Positions 1-7,733 of a stretch of 30,310 bases of DNA are shown piece after piece. Position numbers and translations under genes: made by a program. A model generated the notes under the pieces. The model did not search any database. It was not told where the DNA came from and saw only the letters and a program-made list of their open reading frames with translations. Positions within the stretch are counted from its first letter, which is position 1; the number at the start of each line of letters is the position of its first letter. The DNA is from JBBFMJ01 sp037441225. GTDB lineage: Bacteria; Acidobacteriota; Thermoanaerobaculia; UBA2201. The stretch is from positions 1 to 30,310 of the forward strand of contig JBBISU010000038.1 in NCBI GenBank assembly GCA_037441225.1. The letters are read 5' to 3'.

Positions 1-770
1 AATTTATATGAAAAAGTAAACTTAAAGGGACAGGTTTTTTGCCTTGCAACATTGAAAATCCATATTCAAAGTTTAATTATTTTAAACTATACTGCTTCTC
101 TTGAAATATTAAAAAAGCCCCTTTATGCAAAGGCAGAAAAAGAAATAGAGATTTTTGCAAAGGATGACCTTTCTTTTGCCTTCAATTCCCTTTTCTTAGA
201 TTTTTTGCCAATATACAATCTTTTTAAAAAACCAAAATTTTTTGAAAAAGAAAAGATATCAAAGGTTCAAAGAGAAAGTTTAAAAATCCTTTTTTCTGTT
301 TTAGGAAATGGTTTTATGAAGCATTGTGTTTCTTTCTGGTATGAAATATTAAAACTAAAAAAAGAAGTAAAGACAGAAAAAAATCTATTTGCCTTTGAAA
401 AATATAAAAAAATTTCTCAAAATAAAAATTTTTTTCTTCCTAATATTTCAAATATTTATCCAAGAACTCTTATCCTTCTTGTACAGGCAAGGGCAGTTTA
501 TATAGCAAATGAAATTTTCAATTATTTTGAAAAAAACAAAAAATTGCAAGAAGATTTAAAATTTATAGAAAAAAATTTAAAGATTGATCCCTTTACAGAA
601 AAGAACTTATATATAAAAAAGAAAGTAATTTTAATTTTAAAATTTATAGCACAGGAGATGAACAAAGGGATGATGGAGGAAAAAACTTTTACTTTTTAGG
701 TTCATGGAAAAGAAATAATGATATAAAAAAGGATATTGGTTTTTCCTTTACCCTTCCTGAACAACCTTAA
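1..770 (+). CDS. 3' part of an unknown protein, frameshifted near 598-606, 5' end outside window
   Basis: The frame that ends at TAG 697-699 is open back to base 1, so the gene starts upstream; the TTG at 52 need not be a start. A second frame, closed by TGA at 585-587 and then open to TAA at 768-770, carries an obvious protein end. Joining the frames by adding one base in the A-run at 599-602 gives DPFTEKELIYKKES, then IYSTGDEQRDDGG, then FSFTLPEQP. The 'DPF(T/S)GK-L-Y ... YS-G-D--DDGG' arrangement is one I associate with bacterial secreted or pilin-like proteins and their relatives. The upstream part has no domain I recognise; it is Lys/Phe rich with hydrophobic helices. The 3' end overlaps the convergent DUF362 gene by 23 nt. 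The break could be a sequencing error, a mutation or recoding. Function unknown. Confidence 0.6.
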
Positions 771-1710
771 ACTTTCCCTTCCCTGCTCTTGTAATTTTTA
801 ATTTTTCTGCTTCCATTAAATATAAAGGTATTCTCTTTTCTTCTTCCAGTGTTTTTAATTTATTTTTTTTTCTATAATAATCAATCCTTTCCCATCCATA
901 AAAATCACAAGCAGCTAAATCAGTTGATGAAAAAATTACATCTTCTTTTTCTATAAAACTTGAATTATATGCAGGTCCTCCATTGTACTGGCAAAAGGTC
1001 CCATCAATTATTGTTAAAATATGTTTATCCTTAATATATGGATGAGTTGAAAGATGGGCAACATAAGGTGAACAATTGTTTGAATGGTATTTATTTGGAT
1101 TGTGAATCAAGCCATAATAATTTTTAAGCCCCACAGAAATTCCAGCCAAGTCATGGTCTTTTAAGACACCAAAATTTATAAGATGCGTAATTTTACTACT
1201 AATTTTCGAAAAACAAGCGCCAACACTTATGGATTCTTCCACTTCTGGCAAATATTCATCATTTGTGCCATAACATTTATAGCCCTTTCCTGTTTTATTT
1301 ATCTTAAAACCAGCTCTTTCAAGTTCCTTATCACTCCTTTCAAAAACAATTATATTTTCTTCTTCAACTCCTGAATTTTTTAAAATTTTAATAAGGGCTT
1401 CTACATATTCAACTTTTGGTGATAAATTTTTCCCTCCAAGGCAGTTTAACTTAATCCCAACAATTGAATTTTCATTTAAAATCCTTGAAAAATATTCCTC
1501 TGGCTTTTTACCTGTGGAAAATTTTATAGAATTATAAACCCTTTCATAAGGATCTTTTGATGAAGAAACTCCAATAATTGGGATATCTTTATCTTTTAAT
1601 TGAAAAAAAGGAATGGCAAGTATTGAAAAGATAAAATCTCTTCTTGTAAATTTATTCTTCAAAAACAATTGCTTCAAAGACCTCAAAGGTTGCTCCTTCC
1701 TTGTATGCAT
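748..1710 (-). CDS. DUF362 family protein with probable Tat-type signal
   Basis: Similarity to DUF362 rests on the central GIKLNCLGGKNLSP segment (about residues 85-98), the LINFGVLKDHDLAGISVGLKNYYG segment's HDLAG/SVGLKN core, and the C-terminal pattern with DFYGWERIDYYR. Members are often iron-sulfur or metal-linked proteins of unknown activity; this one has no ferredoxin cysteine cluster. The N-terminus holds KFTRRDFIFSILAIPFF, which resembles a twin-arginine signal (RR followed by a hydrophobic run), so export of a folded protein is likely. The ATG at 1710 overlaps the upstream gene by 59 nt. A TTG at 1662 would put the RR pair about 7 residues from the start and cut the overlap to 11 nt. 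Neither has a clear ribosome site, so the start is unsettled. It is the last gene of a three-gene operon. Confidence 0.8.
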   Translation of the reverse strand: MHTRKEQPLRSLKQLFLKNKFTRRDFIFSILAIPFFQLKDKDIPIIGVSSSKDPYERVYNSIKFSTGKKPEEYFSRILNENSIVGIKLNCLGGKNLSPKVEYVEALIKILKNSGVEEENIIVFERSDKELERAGFKINKTGKGYKCYGTNDEYLPEVEESISVGACFSKISSKITHLINFGVLKDHDLAGISVGLKNYYGLIHNPNKYHSNNCSPYVAHLSTHPYIKDKHILTIIDGTFCQYNGGPAYNSSFIEKEDVIFSSTDLAACDFYGWERIDYYRKKNKLKTLEEEKRIPLYLMEAEKLKITRAGKGKFKVVQEG

Positions 1711-3136
1711 CAGCAGGAAGCCCTGCCTTTAAAGAAAGGTTAGACAAAAATTCATCTAAATTCCAGCCGGTCTCTGTGGCAACTTGTGGCAAAAAGACAG
1801 CACTCCTCCCCCACTTTTGTAAAACAACACCATTTTTTCCAAGAATAATATCTTTGTAATTTGAAATCTTTTTCAAAGGTGTTAAAACAGAGATTTCAAT
1901 CTTTATTTTACTAAATTCCTTTGCCCTTACTGGCGAAAACCTTGGATCCCTTGAAGCTGCATTTATTGAATTATGTATAACACCTAAATATAGAGGTTCC
2001 CTTCCTTCAATTGAACCAATGCATCCCCTCAACTCACCATCTTCTCTCAAAGTTACAAAAACCCCAGAAATTCCAGTTATACCTTCTGTCATTGGATTTT
2101 CTTTTAGGATCTTTGCAAAGTCAATAAATTCATTTAAAATGTGTGCTTTAAGTGTTGCCCTTGAAAGTTTTATCAAATATTCCTTTTCCTTATCATTTAA
2201 AATTCCTTTATGCTGCTTTTCTTCAGGGTATTCAATTTTTTTATCCCATTTTCCTGTAAAATAGCCAGCCAAATAGCCAACTGCATTTTCCCAGTCACCA
2301 ATTACTTCCCCAGAAGTTGTATAATGGACAAAATATTTTTTTGAATTTTTTGGAAGAATTTCTGCCAAAACCATCAATGCTTTTTCACCACAAATTGTTG
2401 CCTCCGTACCTTCCAGATAGGCATTAAAAATTTCGGATGATTGAGGAAATATAAGTTCCCATCCACCTAAATCCAGATCTTTCATCTTCCTTGGCACCTC
2501 ATCTCTGAAAGGGATATAACCATAATTTGGGCCATAATGGGTAAAATCAGTTGATATAACAACAATTGTTTCATCATCTAAAAATTCCAGCAATCCCCTT
2601 GCTATTTTCCTCGCAGCTTCGGGGGTTGTAGAACCACCAATTACCATAGGTATAATTTTAAAATCTTTTAAAACTTCTGATAGAAATGGAAGCTGAACCT
2701 CCAAAGAATGTTCTCTTGTATGGGCATTGTTTTGAATTTGAAAACCATCCTTCTTTGAAAGCTCCTTTATTATCTTTCTTTCAACAGGAATCTTAAATCC
2801 TGGCATTTGAAAATAATCAAAATCACCCAGAAGGGCACCAGAGGAACCAGAATAATGGGAAGTTCCCATTAAAATCACTTTTTTATAATTTTTCCCTTCC
2901 AGTGCTTTAAAAGCTCTGCCTGCTGTCGGACCTGAAAAGGTATAGCCAGCATGGGGTGAAACAACGGCAAGTACATTTTCTTCTGTTTTAATAGAAGGGG
3001 CTTTTTTCAAATATTCCTTAACTTCTTTTGAGAGTTCTTTTTCCTCACCTGGATAGAATCTTCCATCCACTGCTGGAAACCTTAAATTTTCTGATGAAAA
3101 TAACATAAAAATCACCACCAATGAAAAAATTTTCAT
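1652..3136 (-). CDS. AmmeMemoRadiSam system proteins B and A fused (MEMO1-like plus AMMECR1), probably exported
   Basis: This 494-aa protein joins two domains. Residues about 20-295 are MEMO1-like, with SPHAGYTFSG (His62), GTSHY (His94), HSLEVQLPFL (His143), STDFTHYG (Asp197, His200) and a Cys in ATICGEKAL (Cys249). These match the metal-site His/Cys residues of the MEMO1 and ring-cleaving dioxygenase fold. Residues about 315-490 are AMMECR1, with the hallmark LRGCIG at 369-374. In many prokaryotes these are separate genes beside a radical SAM gene; no radical SAM gene is in this window. The N-terminus (MKIFSLVVIFMLFSS) looks like a short signal peptide. The ATG overlaps the stop of the upstream glycosyltransferase as ATGA (3133-3136), implying translational coupling. 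The family's biochemical role is not settled. The domain calls are secure; the export is inferred. Confidence 0.92.
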   Translation of the reverse strand: MKIFSLVVIFMLFSSENLRFPAVDGRFYPGEEKELSKEVKEYLKKAPSIKTEENVLAVVSPHAGYTFSGPTAGRAFKALEGKNYKKVILMGTSHYSGSSGALLGDFDYFQMPGFKIPVERKIIKELSKKDGFQIQNNAHTREHSLEVQLPFLSEVLKDFKIIPMVIGGSTTPEAARKIARGLLEFLDDETIVVISTDFTHYGPNYGYIPFRDEVPRKMKDLDLGGWELIFPQSSEIFNAYLEGTEATICGEKALMVLAEILPKNSKKYFVHYTTSGEVIGDWENAVGYLAGYFTGKWDKKIEYPEEKQHKGILNDKEKEYLIKLSRATLKAHILNEFIDFAKILKENPMTEGITGISGVFVTLREDGELRGCIGSIEGREPLYLGVIHNSINAASRDPRFSPVRAKEFSKIKIEISVLTPLKKISNYKDIILGKNGVVLQKWGRSAVFLPQVATETGWNLDEFLSNLSLKAGLPADAYKEGATFEVFEAIVFEE

Positions 3137-4803
3137 AATTTATTATAACATTTTGGTATATAAAATTCAATGCTTTTTTCAATTTTTATCTTATGAAAAT
3201 TGCCACTATCTAAAAATTTAAATAATTCCTTTAAAGCTCTTGCTTCATCATAATTTTTCAAAATATTATAATATTCAATTGCTGTCATCTTTGTATGAAT
3301 ACTTACTGCATAACAAAAATTTTCACTTAATTGACTCTGGGAATTAAATTTTTCTGCTCTCTCAAATAATTTTTCATAAGGAAAAGTCCCAGCATAAACC
3401 AAAACTACATCTTTTATATTATTTTTTGATGCAAATTTTGCTACTCTTTTCCAATCCTGTCCCCAATCAAGATTTGAATCAATTAGATATTTTTCTGGAT
3501 TTATATTAAATAAAAAATTAAAATAACTTATATAGTTTGGATAATTTAAAAGAACCTCAAAAAAAATAAAAAAACAAAAAGCAATGGCAAAAATCTTTTT
3601 TAAGTTTATTTGTTTAAATCTATGGGCTAAAAAAATTGAAATTAAAGGAAAAATTGGTGAAAGGTGTCTTATGCCATAATTATATGTGCTTCCCATAACA
3701 ATAAAAAAATATAAAATAATTGGCAGAAGGAGATTTAAACTAAAAAAATCCAATTTTTTATAAAAAAGACATATTAAAAGTAAAAAAATGTAAGATAAAG
3801 GATTCTTAATTAAAAAAACAATTGGGAAATAATACCAAAAGCCATTTAAACTTTTTTTTCCAAAAAGATAACTTATCCCAATTTGATATTTATTTAAGAG
3901 GTTTAAATAAGAAATACCAACAATAATATGGGATAATTCTTTCGACTTTTCAGAAATTTTTTGAATTTTTTTTACTAATTTTTCTGTATCTGGATATTTT
4001 TTTAATACAAAACTTATAAATTCTTTCTCCTTTTTTACATCTAAATTTCTTGTTGAATAAAAATAAAAAGAAAATAAAATTAAAAAACTTACTGCCACTG
4101 AAATTAAATAAAATATTAGTTTTAAAAATTGAAATTTTTTTTCTTTAAGATAAAATAATAAAAGCAAAACTAAAGTTAAAGGAATTATAAAAATCCCAGA
4201 AAATTTTGAAGATAGTGCAATTCCTAAGAAAAAAGAAAAAGGTATAAAATATTTATTTTCTTTTAAGGACTTATAGAAAAAATAAAAAGAAAAGGCAAAT
4301 AAAACTGAAATGAGAAAATCAGATTGGGCAATGGGTGTGTGGCCTAAATAAAAAGGAGAAAACAAAATTGAAAAAATGCCAGCCAATCCTCCCCAAAATT
4401 CACCAACTTCATAAGCCCAAAAAGCCATAAAAATTGAAAAAAGCAAAAAAATAATTAAAAATGGAATTGAGGAATAAAAGGAAATTTTTTCAGAAGATAC
4501 CTTATTTTCACTTATAAAATTTATATAACTTTCTGGCTCTTTCAATCTCTCAATTGGAGGGCTTTTTATTGGTTCTAAATTTAAATTTTTTAAAAAGAAA
4601 CCAATTAAGATTTTTCCAAAAGGCGGAGTTTCTATTTGAAAATCAAATACTCCTTCTCCAACAATAGAATAACTTGAAAGAATTGTAAAAATTTCATCTG
4701 TTGTAAATGAATTTTCAATTTTTACCTTTAAAATTAAAAAAATTGAGATAAATAAAAATATTGAAAATATTAGCCAATAAATTTTCTTATCATTAAATTT
4801 CAT
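3133..4803 (-). CDS. GT39/ArnT-type dolichyl- or polyprenyl-phosphate-dependent glycosyltransferase, integral membrane
   Basis: This 556-aa protein has a first membrane segment at about residues 9-26, then the acidic TTDE motif (about 34-37) at the start of the first external loop, as in GT-C enzymes, and the ETPPFGK motif. About ten further hydrophobic segments follow. The C-terminal soluble part has SNLDWGQDWKRVAKF, typical of PMT/GT39-like proteins of unknown acceptor. Such enzymes transfer a sugar from a lipid-phosphate donor to protein or lipid on the outer face of the inner membrane. It heads the operon with the MEMO1-AMMECR1 and DUF362 genes. A TATAAT box lies 11 nt upstream of the ATG on the minus strand. 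The acceptor substrate cannot be told from sequence. Confidence 0.85.
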   Translation of the reverse strand: MKFNDKKIYWLIFSIFLFISIFLILKVKIENSFTTDEIFTILSSYSIVGEGVFDFQIETPPFGKILIGFFLKNLNLEPIKSPPIERLKEPESYINFISENKVSSEKISFYSSIPFLIIFLLFSIFMAFWAYEVGEFWGGLAGIFSILFSPFYLGHTPIAQSDFLISVLFAFSFYFFYKSLKENKYFIPFSFFLGIALSSKFSGIFIIPLTLVLLLLFYLKEKKFQFLKLIFYLISVAVSFLILFSFYFYSTRNLDVKKEKEFISFVLKKYPDTEKLVKKIQKISEKSKELSHIIVGISYLNLLNKYQIGISYLFGKKSLNGFWYYFPIVFLIKNPLSYIFLLLICLFYKKLDFFSLNLLLPIILYFFIVMGSTYNYGIRHLSPIFPLISIFLAHRFKQINLKKIFAIAFCFFIFFEVLLNYPNYISYFNFLFNINPEKYLIDSNLDWGQDWKRVAKFASKNNIKDVVLVYAGTFPYEKLFERAEKFNSQSQLSENFCYAVSIHTKMTAIEYYNILKNYDEARALKELFKFLDSGNFHKIKIEKSIEFYIPKCYNKL

Positions 4804-4814
4804 AAATTTAAAAT

Positions 4815-4843
4815 ATTATAACAAATTTTATCTTATTTTTAAA
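4815..4843 (-). promoter_or_regulatory. Putative promoter of the GT39 operon
   Basis: On the minus strand a perfect TATAAT lies at 4820-4815. A weak -35 match (TTTAAA, 4843-4838) is 17 nt away. Only 11 nt separate the -10 box from the ATG at 4803, so any 5' leader would be about 4 nt. It diverges from the promoter at 4853-4881. Confidence 0.45.
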
Positions 4844-4852
4844 AAATCTCGC

Positions 4853-4881
4853 TTGACAAAAAATGATTTTTTTAGTAAAAT
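4853..4881 (+). promoter_or_regulatory. Consensus sigma-70-type promoter giving a leaderless mRNA
   Basis: A perfect TTGACA (4853-4858), a 17-nt spacer and TAAAAT (4876-4881) are followed by exactly 7 nt and then ATG at 4889. Normal spacing from the -10 box puts the transcription start at or beside the A of the start codon. There is no Shine-Dalgarno sequence. The first T of the -35 box is also the first base of an in-frame TTG that could be mistaken for a start. Confidence 0.75.
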
Positions 4882-4888
4882 TAACAAT

Positions 4889-5335
4889 ATGGAAGATATA
4901 AAAATTTTAAAGACGATGCCTCTTTTTAAAGATTTAGACCAAATGGAACTTATCCAGGTGGCAAAAAGAATAAAAAATAGAAAAGAAAAAAAAGGGACTT
5001 TAATAATTGAAGAAGGTTCACCTGAAGGTTCTCTTTTTATTTTAAAAAAAGGAAAAGCTACGGTTTACAGGTTGACAAAAAAAGGGGAAAAGAAGATATT
5101 GGGAAAATTTGAAAAAGGACAATGGTTTGGAGAGGTCTCTTTGATTGACCATCTTTCAAGGTCTGCTTCTTGTGTCCTGGACGAGGACTCAGAGCTCTTA
5201 GAAATTTCAAAAGAATCTTTTAAAGAATTAATGGAAGAATCTATAGAATTAAAAGCAAAACTTCAGGAAAAACTGCTTCAAGATCTCTGTAAAAAATTGA
5301 GGAGATCCAACGACTATTTGCTTTTAATGGAATAG
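4889..5335 (+). CDS. Cyclic nucleotide-binding (CRP-like sensor) domain protein, stand-alone
   Basis: The 148-aa protein is almost entirely one cNMP-binding domain: LKTMPLFKDLDQMEL opens it, then EEGSPEGSLFILKKGKATVY and the phosphate-binding-cassette region GQWFGEVSLIDHLSRSASC. The cassette has the Gly-Glu pair and an Arg-Ser-Ala run, so ligand binding is plausible. There is no DNA-binding helix-turn-helix after it, only about 30 residues of helix, so it is not a full CRP/FNR regulator. It may bind a nucleotide and act on a partner. The start is ATG 4889 rather than TTG 4853, because the TTG is part of the -35 box. Its 3' end overlaps convergent pyrF by 22 nt. The ligand is unknown. Confidence 0.85.
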   Translation: MEDIKILKTMPLFKDLDQMELIQVAKRIKNRKEKKGTLIIEEGSPEGSLFILKKGKATVYRLTKKGEKKILGKFEKGQWFGEVSLIDHLSRSASCVLDEDSELLEISKESFKELMEESIELKAKLQEKLLQDLCKKLRRSNDYLLLME

Positions 5336-6027
5336 TTTTCAGTATCTTCTAAAATTCTCAAAAGGGCTTTTTTTGGTTCTTCTGCTCTTGTAATAGGCCT
5401 TCCCACAACTAAATAATCAGCTCCTTTTGAAATGGCAAAAGAAGGGGTTGAAACCCTTGCTTGGTCATCCTTTTCATTTTCTGGCAATCTTATTCCTGGA
5501 ACTACACACAAAAAATCATTTCCACAATTTTTTTTAATTTTTTCAACTTCCAAAGCTGAACATACTACCCCATCTATCCCTTCTTCCTTCCCCAGAAGGG
5601 CAAGTTTTAAAGCCAGATCTTCAACAGGAACATCAATCCCAATTTCTTTTAAGTCCTTTTCTTCAATATGTGTTAAAACAGTTACACCAATAATCAAGGG
5701 CAGGTTTGGCAAATCCCTTAAACTTTCTTTTACATTCTTTAAAACCTTTCTCCCGGGAAGCAAGTGCAAATTTAGCATCCAGACACCAAAATTTGATGCT
5801 GTCTTTATAGCAGAAGCAACAGTATTTGGAATATCTGCAAATTTTAAGTCCAAAAAAACTCTATACTTTTTTGAAAACTCTTTTACAAAAGAGACCCCAA
5901 AACTTAAAAAACTTTCAAGACCAATTTTAAAAGCACAACCAGTATCTTCTAATTCACAAATTACCCTTTCCATTTCTTCTTTCTTTGAAAAATCTAAGGC
6001 AACAATTATTTTTTCTGCTTTACTCAT
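5314..6027 (-). CDS. pyrF: Orotidine 5'-phosphate decarboxylase
   Basis: The enzyme converts orotidine 5'-monophosphate to UMP, the last step of de novo pyrimidine synthesis. It is 237 aa, normal for the shorter bacterial class. The catalytic array DLKFADIPNT (Asp60, Lys62, Asp65) is intact. ALDFS near the N-terminus and VPGIRLP (phosphate side) followed by GADYLVVGRPIT near the C-terminus are family hallmarks. The ATG overlaps the end of pyrD by 8 nt, so it is co-translated with pyrK and pyrD. It ends convergent with the cNMP-binding protein gene, with a 22-nt overlap and no visible terminator. Confidence 0.97.
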   Translation of the reverse strand: MSKAEKIIVALDFSKKEEMERVICELEDTGCAFKIGLESFLSFGVSFVKEFSKKYRVFLDLKFADIPNTVASAIKTASNFGVWMLNLHLLPGRKVLKNVKESLRDLPNLPLIIGVTVLTHIEEKDLKEIGIDVPVEDLALKLALLGKEEGIDGVVCSALEVEKIKKNCGNDFLCVVPGIRLPENEKDDQARVSTPSFAISKGADYLVVGRPITRAEEPKKALLRILEDTENYSIKSK

Positions 6028-6949
6028 ATATTTTTACCTCCCCAATTAAATCTTTAATTTTTCTTAAATTTCTTTCTTTTAAATAATTTTTTAAACCTTC
6101 AATAATTTCATAAGGAACTTTTGGATTTTTAAATAATATTGTTCCAATTTGAAAAGCAGAGGCACCTGCAAAAAAATATTCAATGGCATCTTCAAAATTT
6201 TCTATTCCACCAGAAGCAATTATAGGGGTTTTAAATTTTTTATAAATCTCAAAGACATATCTTAAAGTTAAAGGTCTAATGGCAGGACCTGATAAGCCAC
6301 CAAAGATGTTATAAAGTTTTACTTTTCCTGTTTTTATATCAATAGCCATTCCTTTATAAGTATTTGCACAAGTTAAAACATCTGCTCCCCCATCAATTGC
6401 TGCCTTTGCTAATGGTAAAATTGAAGTTACATTTGGAGTAAGTTTTACCCATATATCTTTTTCATAAACTTTTCTTACTTTTTTAACTAATTCTTTCATT
6501 ATCTCTGGATCAGTTCCAAATTGTATCCCACCCTTTTTTACATTTGGACAACTTAAATTAAGTTCAATAGCAGAAATAGATTTAATTTTACTTAAAATTT
6601 CTGCCAATTTAATATATTCTTCTTCTTTTTCTCCAAATATATTTGCAATAAAGACACCTTTTCTTTTTTCAATTTCAGGGAGTTTTTCTTTTATAAATTT
6701 TTCAATCCCAACATTTTGAAGACCAATTGAATTTAACATTCCAGAAGGAGTTTCACATATCCTTGGTGGAAAATTCCCTTTCCTTTCTTCTAAGGAAAGC
6801 CCCTTTAAAACAATTGCTCCAACATAATCTAAGGGAAAAAATTCTTCCATCTCAAGCCCATAGCCACAACAACCAGAAGCCAGTATCAATGGGTTTTTTA
6901 ATTCTAAATTTCCAATCCTTATTTTTAAATCAGTCATAATTTTTCCCAA
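6020..6949 (-). CDS. pyrD: Dihydroorotate dehydrogenase, class 1B catalytic subunit
   Basis: The FMN subunit oxidises dihydroorotate to orotate in the cytoplasm. NLSCPN (131-136) carries the catalytic Cys134 of class 1 enzymes; class 2 membrane enzymes have Ser here. NPLILASGCCGYG and the C-terminal phosphate/FMN-binding IIASGGIENFEDAIE and GASAFQIGT segments are typical. The adjacent pyrK confirms the NAD-dependent 1B type. The start may be ATG 6949 or ATG 6937 (MTDLKIRIGN); the second fits the usual family N-terminus better. It overlaps pyrK by 16 nt from the first ATG, or 4 nt (ATGA-style) from the second. Confidence 0.97.
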   Translation of the reverse strand: MGKIMTDLKIRIGNLELKNPLILASGCCGYGLEMEEFFPLDYVGAIVLKGLSLEERKGNFPPRICETPSGMLNSIGLQNVGIEKFIKEKLPEIEKRKGVFIANIFGEKEEEYIKLAEILSKIKSISAIELNLSCPNVKKGGIQFGTDPEIMKELVKKVRKVYEKDIWVKLTPNVTSILPLAKAAIDGGADVLTCANTYKGMAIDIKTGKVKLYNIFGGLSGPAIRPLTLRYVFEIYKKFKTPIIASGGIENFEDAIEYFFAGASAFQIGTILFKNPKVPYEIIEGLKNYLKERNLRKIKDLIGEVKIYE

Positions 6950-7698
6950 TCTAAAATATCACTTTCAAATATTGGTCCCTCTGTACAGGCACATAAATTA
7001 CCTTTCTTTGTAGGTATAACACATCCAAGGCATACTCCATATCCACAAGCCATAATTGGGTCCATACTTACTAATAATTTAATCTTTTCTCTCTTACAGA
7101 TTTCATTTAAACTTTTATACATACCAAGAGGTCCACAGGCATAAATTTTGGAAGGTTTTTCTTTCTTTAAATATCTTTCTATGAGTCCAGTGAGAAGCCC
7201 TTTTTCTCCAATTTCTCCATCTTCAGTTGTAATAAATAAATTATCCTTTAAAATTTTTTTAAGCTCTGGAAAAAACAAAATGTCAATTTTTCTTTTTCCA
7301 CCATAAAACAATTTTATATTTTTTAAATTATTATACTTCTTTAAATAAAAATAAATTGGAGCAATCCCATATCCTCCTGCCACAAGAAAAATATCTTTTT
7401 CTTCTTCAAAATAATTCCCCAAAGGACCTAAAAGATTTATAAAATCCCCCTTTTTTATCTTAAAAATTTTATTTGTAAATTTTCCTATCCTTTTAATTAA
7501 AAACTCAACAGTTCTTTCCTTATGATAAAAGATACTAAAAGGTCTTGGGATTGTTAAATCAAATTCCTCAGAAGAAAGCATAAAAAACTGCCCGGGAAAA
7601 CAATCAAAATTTTTACTTGGAAGTTCAATTTTTAACTTCAAATAATCTTTTCCCAAAAATTTAACTTCTATGATCTTCCCCTTTACAAAATTTTTCAT
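6934..7698 (-). CDS. pyrK: Dihydroorotate dehydrogenase B electron-transfer subunit
   Basis: This FAD and [2Fe-2S] subunit passes electrons from the PyrD FMN to NAD+. It is 254 aa. It has an FAD-binding RPFS motif (52-55), a pyridine-nucleotide site (VAGGYGIAPIYF, about 107-118), YACGPLGMYKSL (about 187), and the iron-sulfur cysteines Cys218, Cys223, Cys226 and Cys236 or Cys238. It is the first gene of the pyrK-pyrD-pyrF operon. The message appears leaderless: TATAAT lies exactly 7 nt before the ATG on the minus strand. Confidence 0.96.
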   Translation of the reverse strand: MKNFVKGKIIEVKFLGKDYLKLKIELPSKNFDCFPGQFFMLSSEEFDLTIPRPFSIFYHKERTVEFLIKRIGKFTNKIFKIKKGDFINLLGPLGNYFEEEKDIFLVAGGYGIAPIYFYLKKYNNLKNIKLFYGGKRKIDILFFPELKKILKDNLFITTEDGEIGEKGLLTGLIERYLKKEKPSKIYACGPLGMYKSLNEICKREKIKLLVSMDPIMACGYGVCLGCVIPTKKGNLCACTEGPIFESDILDWEKL

Positions 7699-7733
7699 TT
7701 AAGGCATTATATCAAGAATGGAAAAAATTTCAA
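7682..7733. promoter_or_regulatory. Divergent pair of leaderless promoters with superposed -10 boxes
   Basis: Only 19 bp (7699-7717) separate the ATGs of pyrK (minus) and the membrane protein (plus). Minus strand: TTGAAA, 16-nt spacer, TATAAT (7711-7706), 7 nt, ATG at 7698. Plus strand: TTTACA (7682-7687), 17-nt spacer, CATTAT (7705-7710), 7 nt, ATG at 7718. The two -10 boxes share five base pairs. Each -35 box lies inside the 5' end of the opposing gene. Both messages would start at or next to the start codon, and RNA polymerase could occupy only one promoter at a time. Confidence 0.7.

Noticed and set aside
588..699. Programmed -1 frameshift at GAAAAG
   Set aside because: No classic X-XXY-YYZ slippery heptamer with a following stem or an upstream Shine-Dalgarno-like stimulator is clear; a missing base is simpler. 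Left open in the findings.
1183..1374. Small plus-strand frame inside the DUF362 gene
   Set aside because: It is antisense to a conserved region and has no ribosome site.
4853..4888. TTG start for the cNMP-binding protein, adding 12 residues
   Set aside because: The TTG is the first half of a perfect -35 box, the spacer and -10 box follow, and the domain begins cleanly after ATG 4889.
5432..6049. A 205-codon open frame on the plus strand
   Set aside because: It lies wholly antisense to pyrF, which has all catalytic motifs; its composition (Ser/Phe/Lys rich) is that of a complementary-strand shadow.
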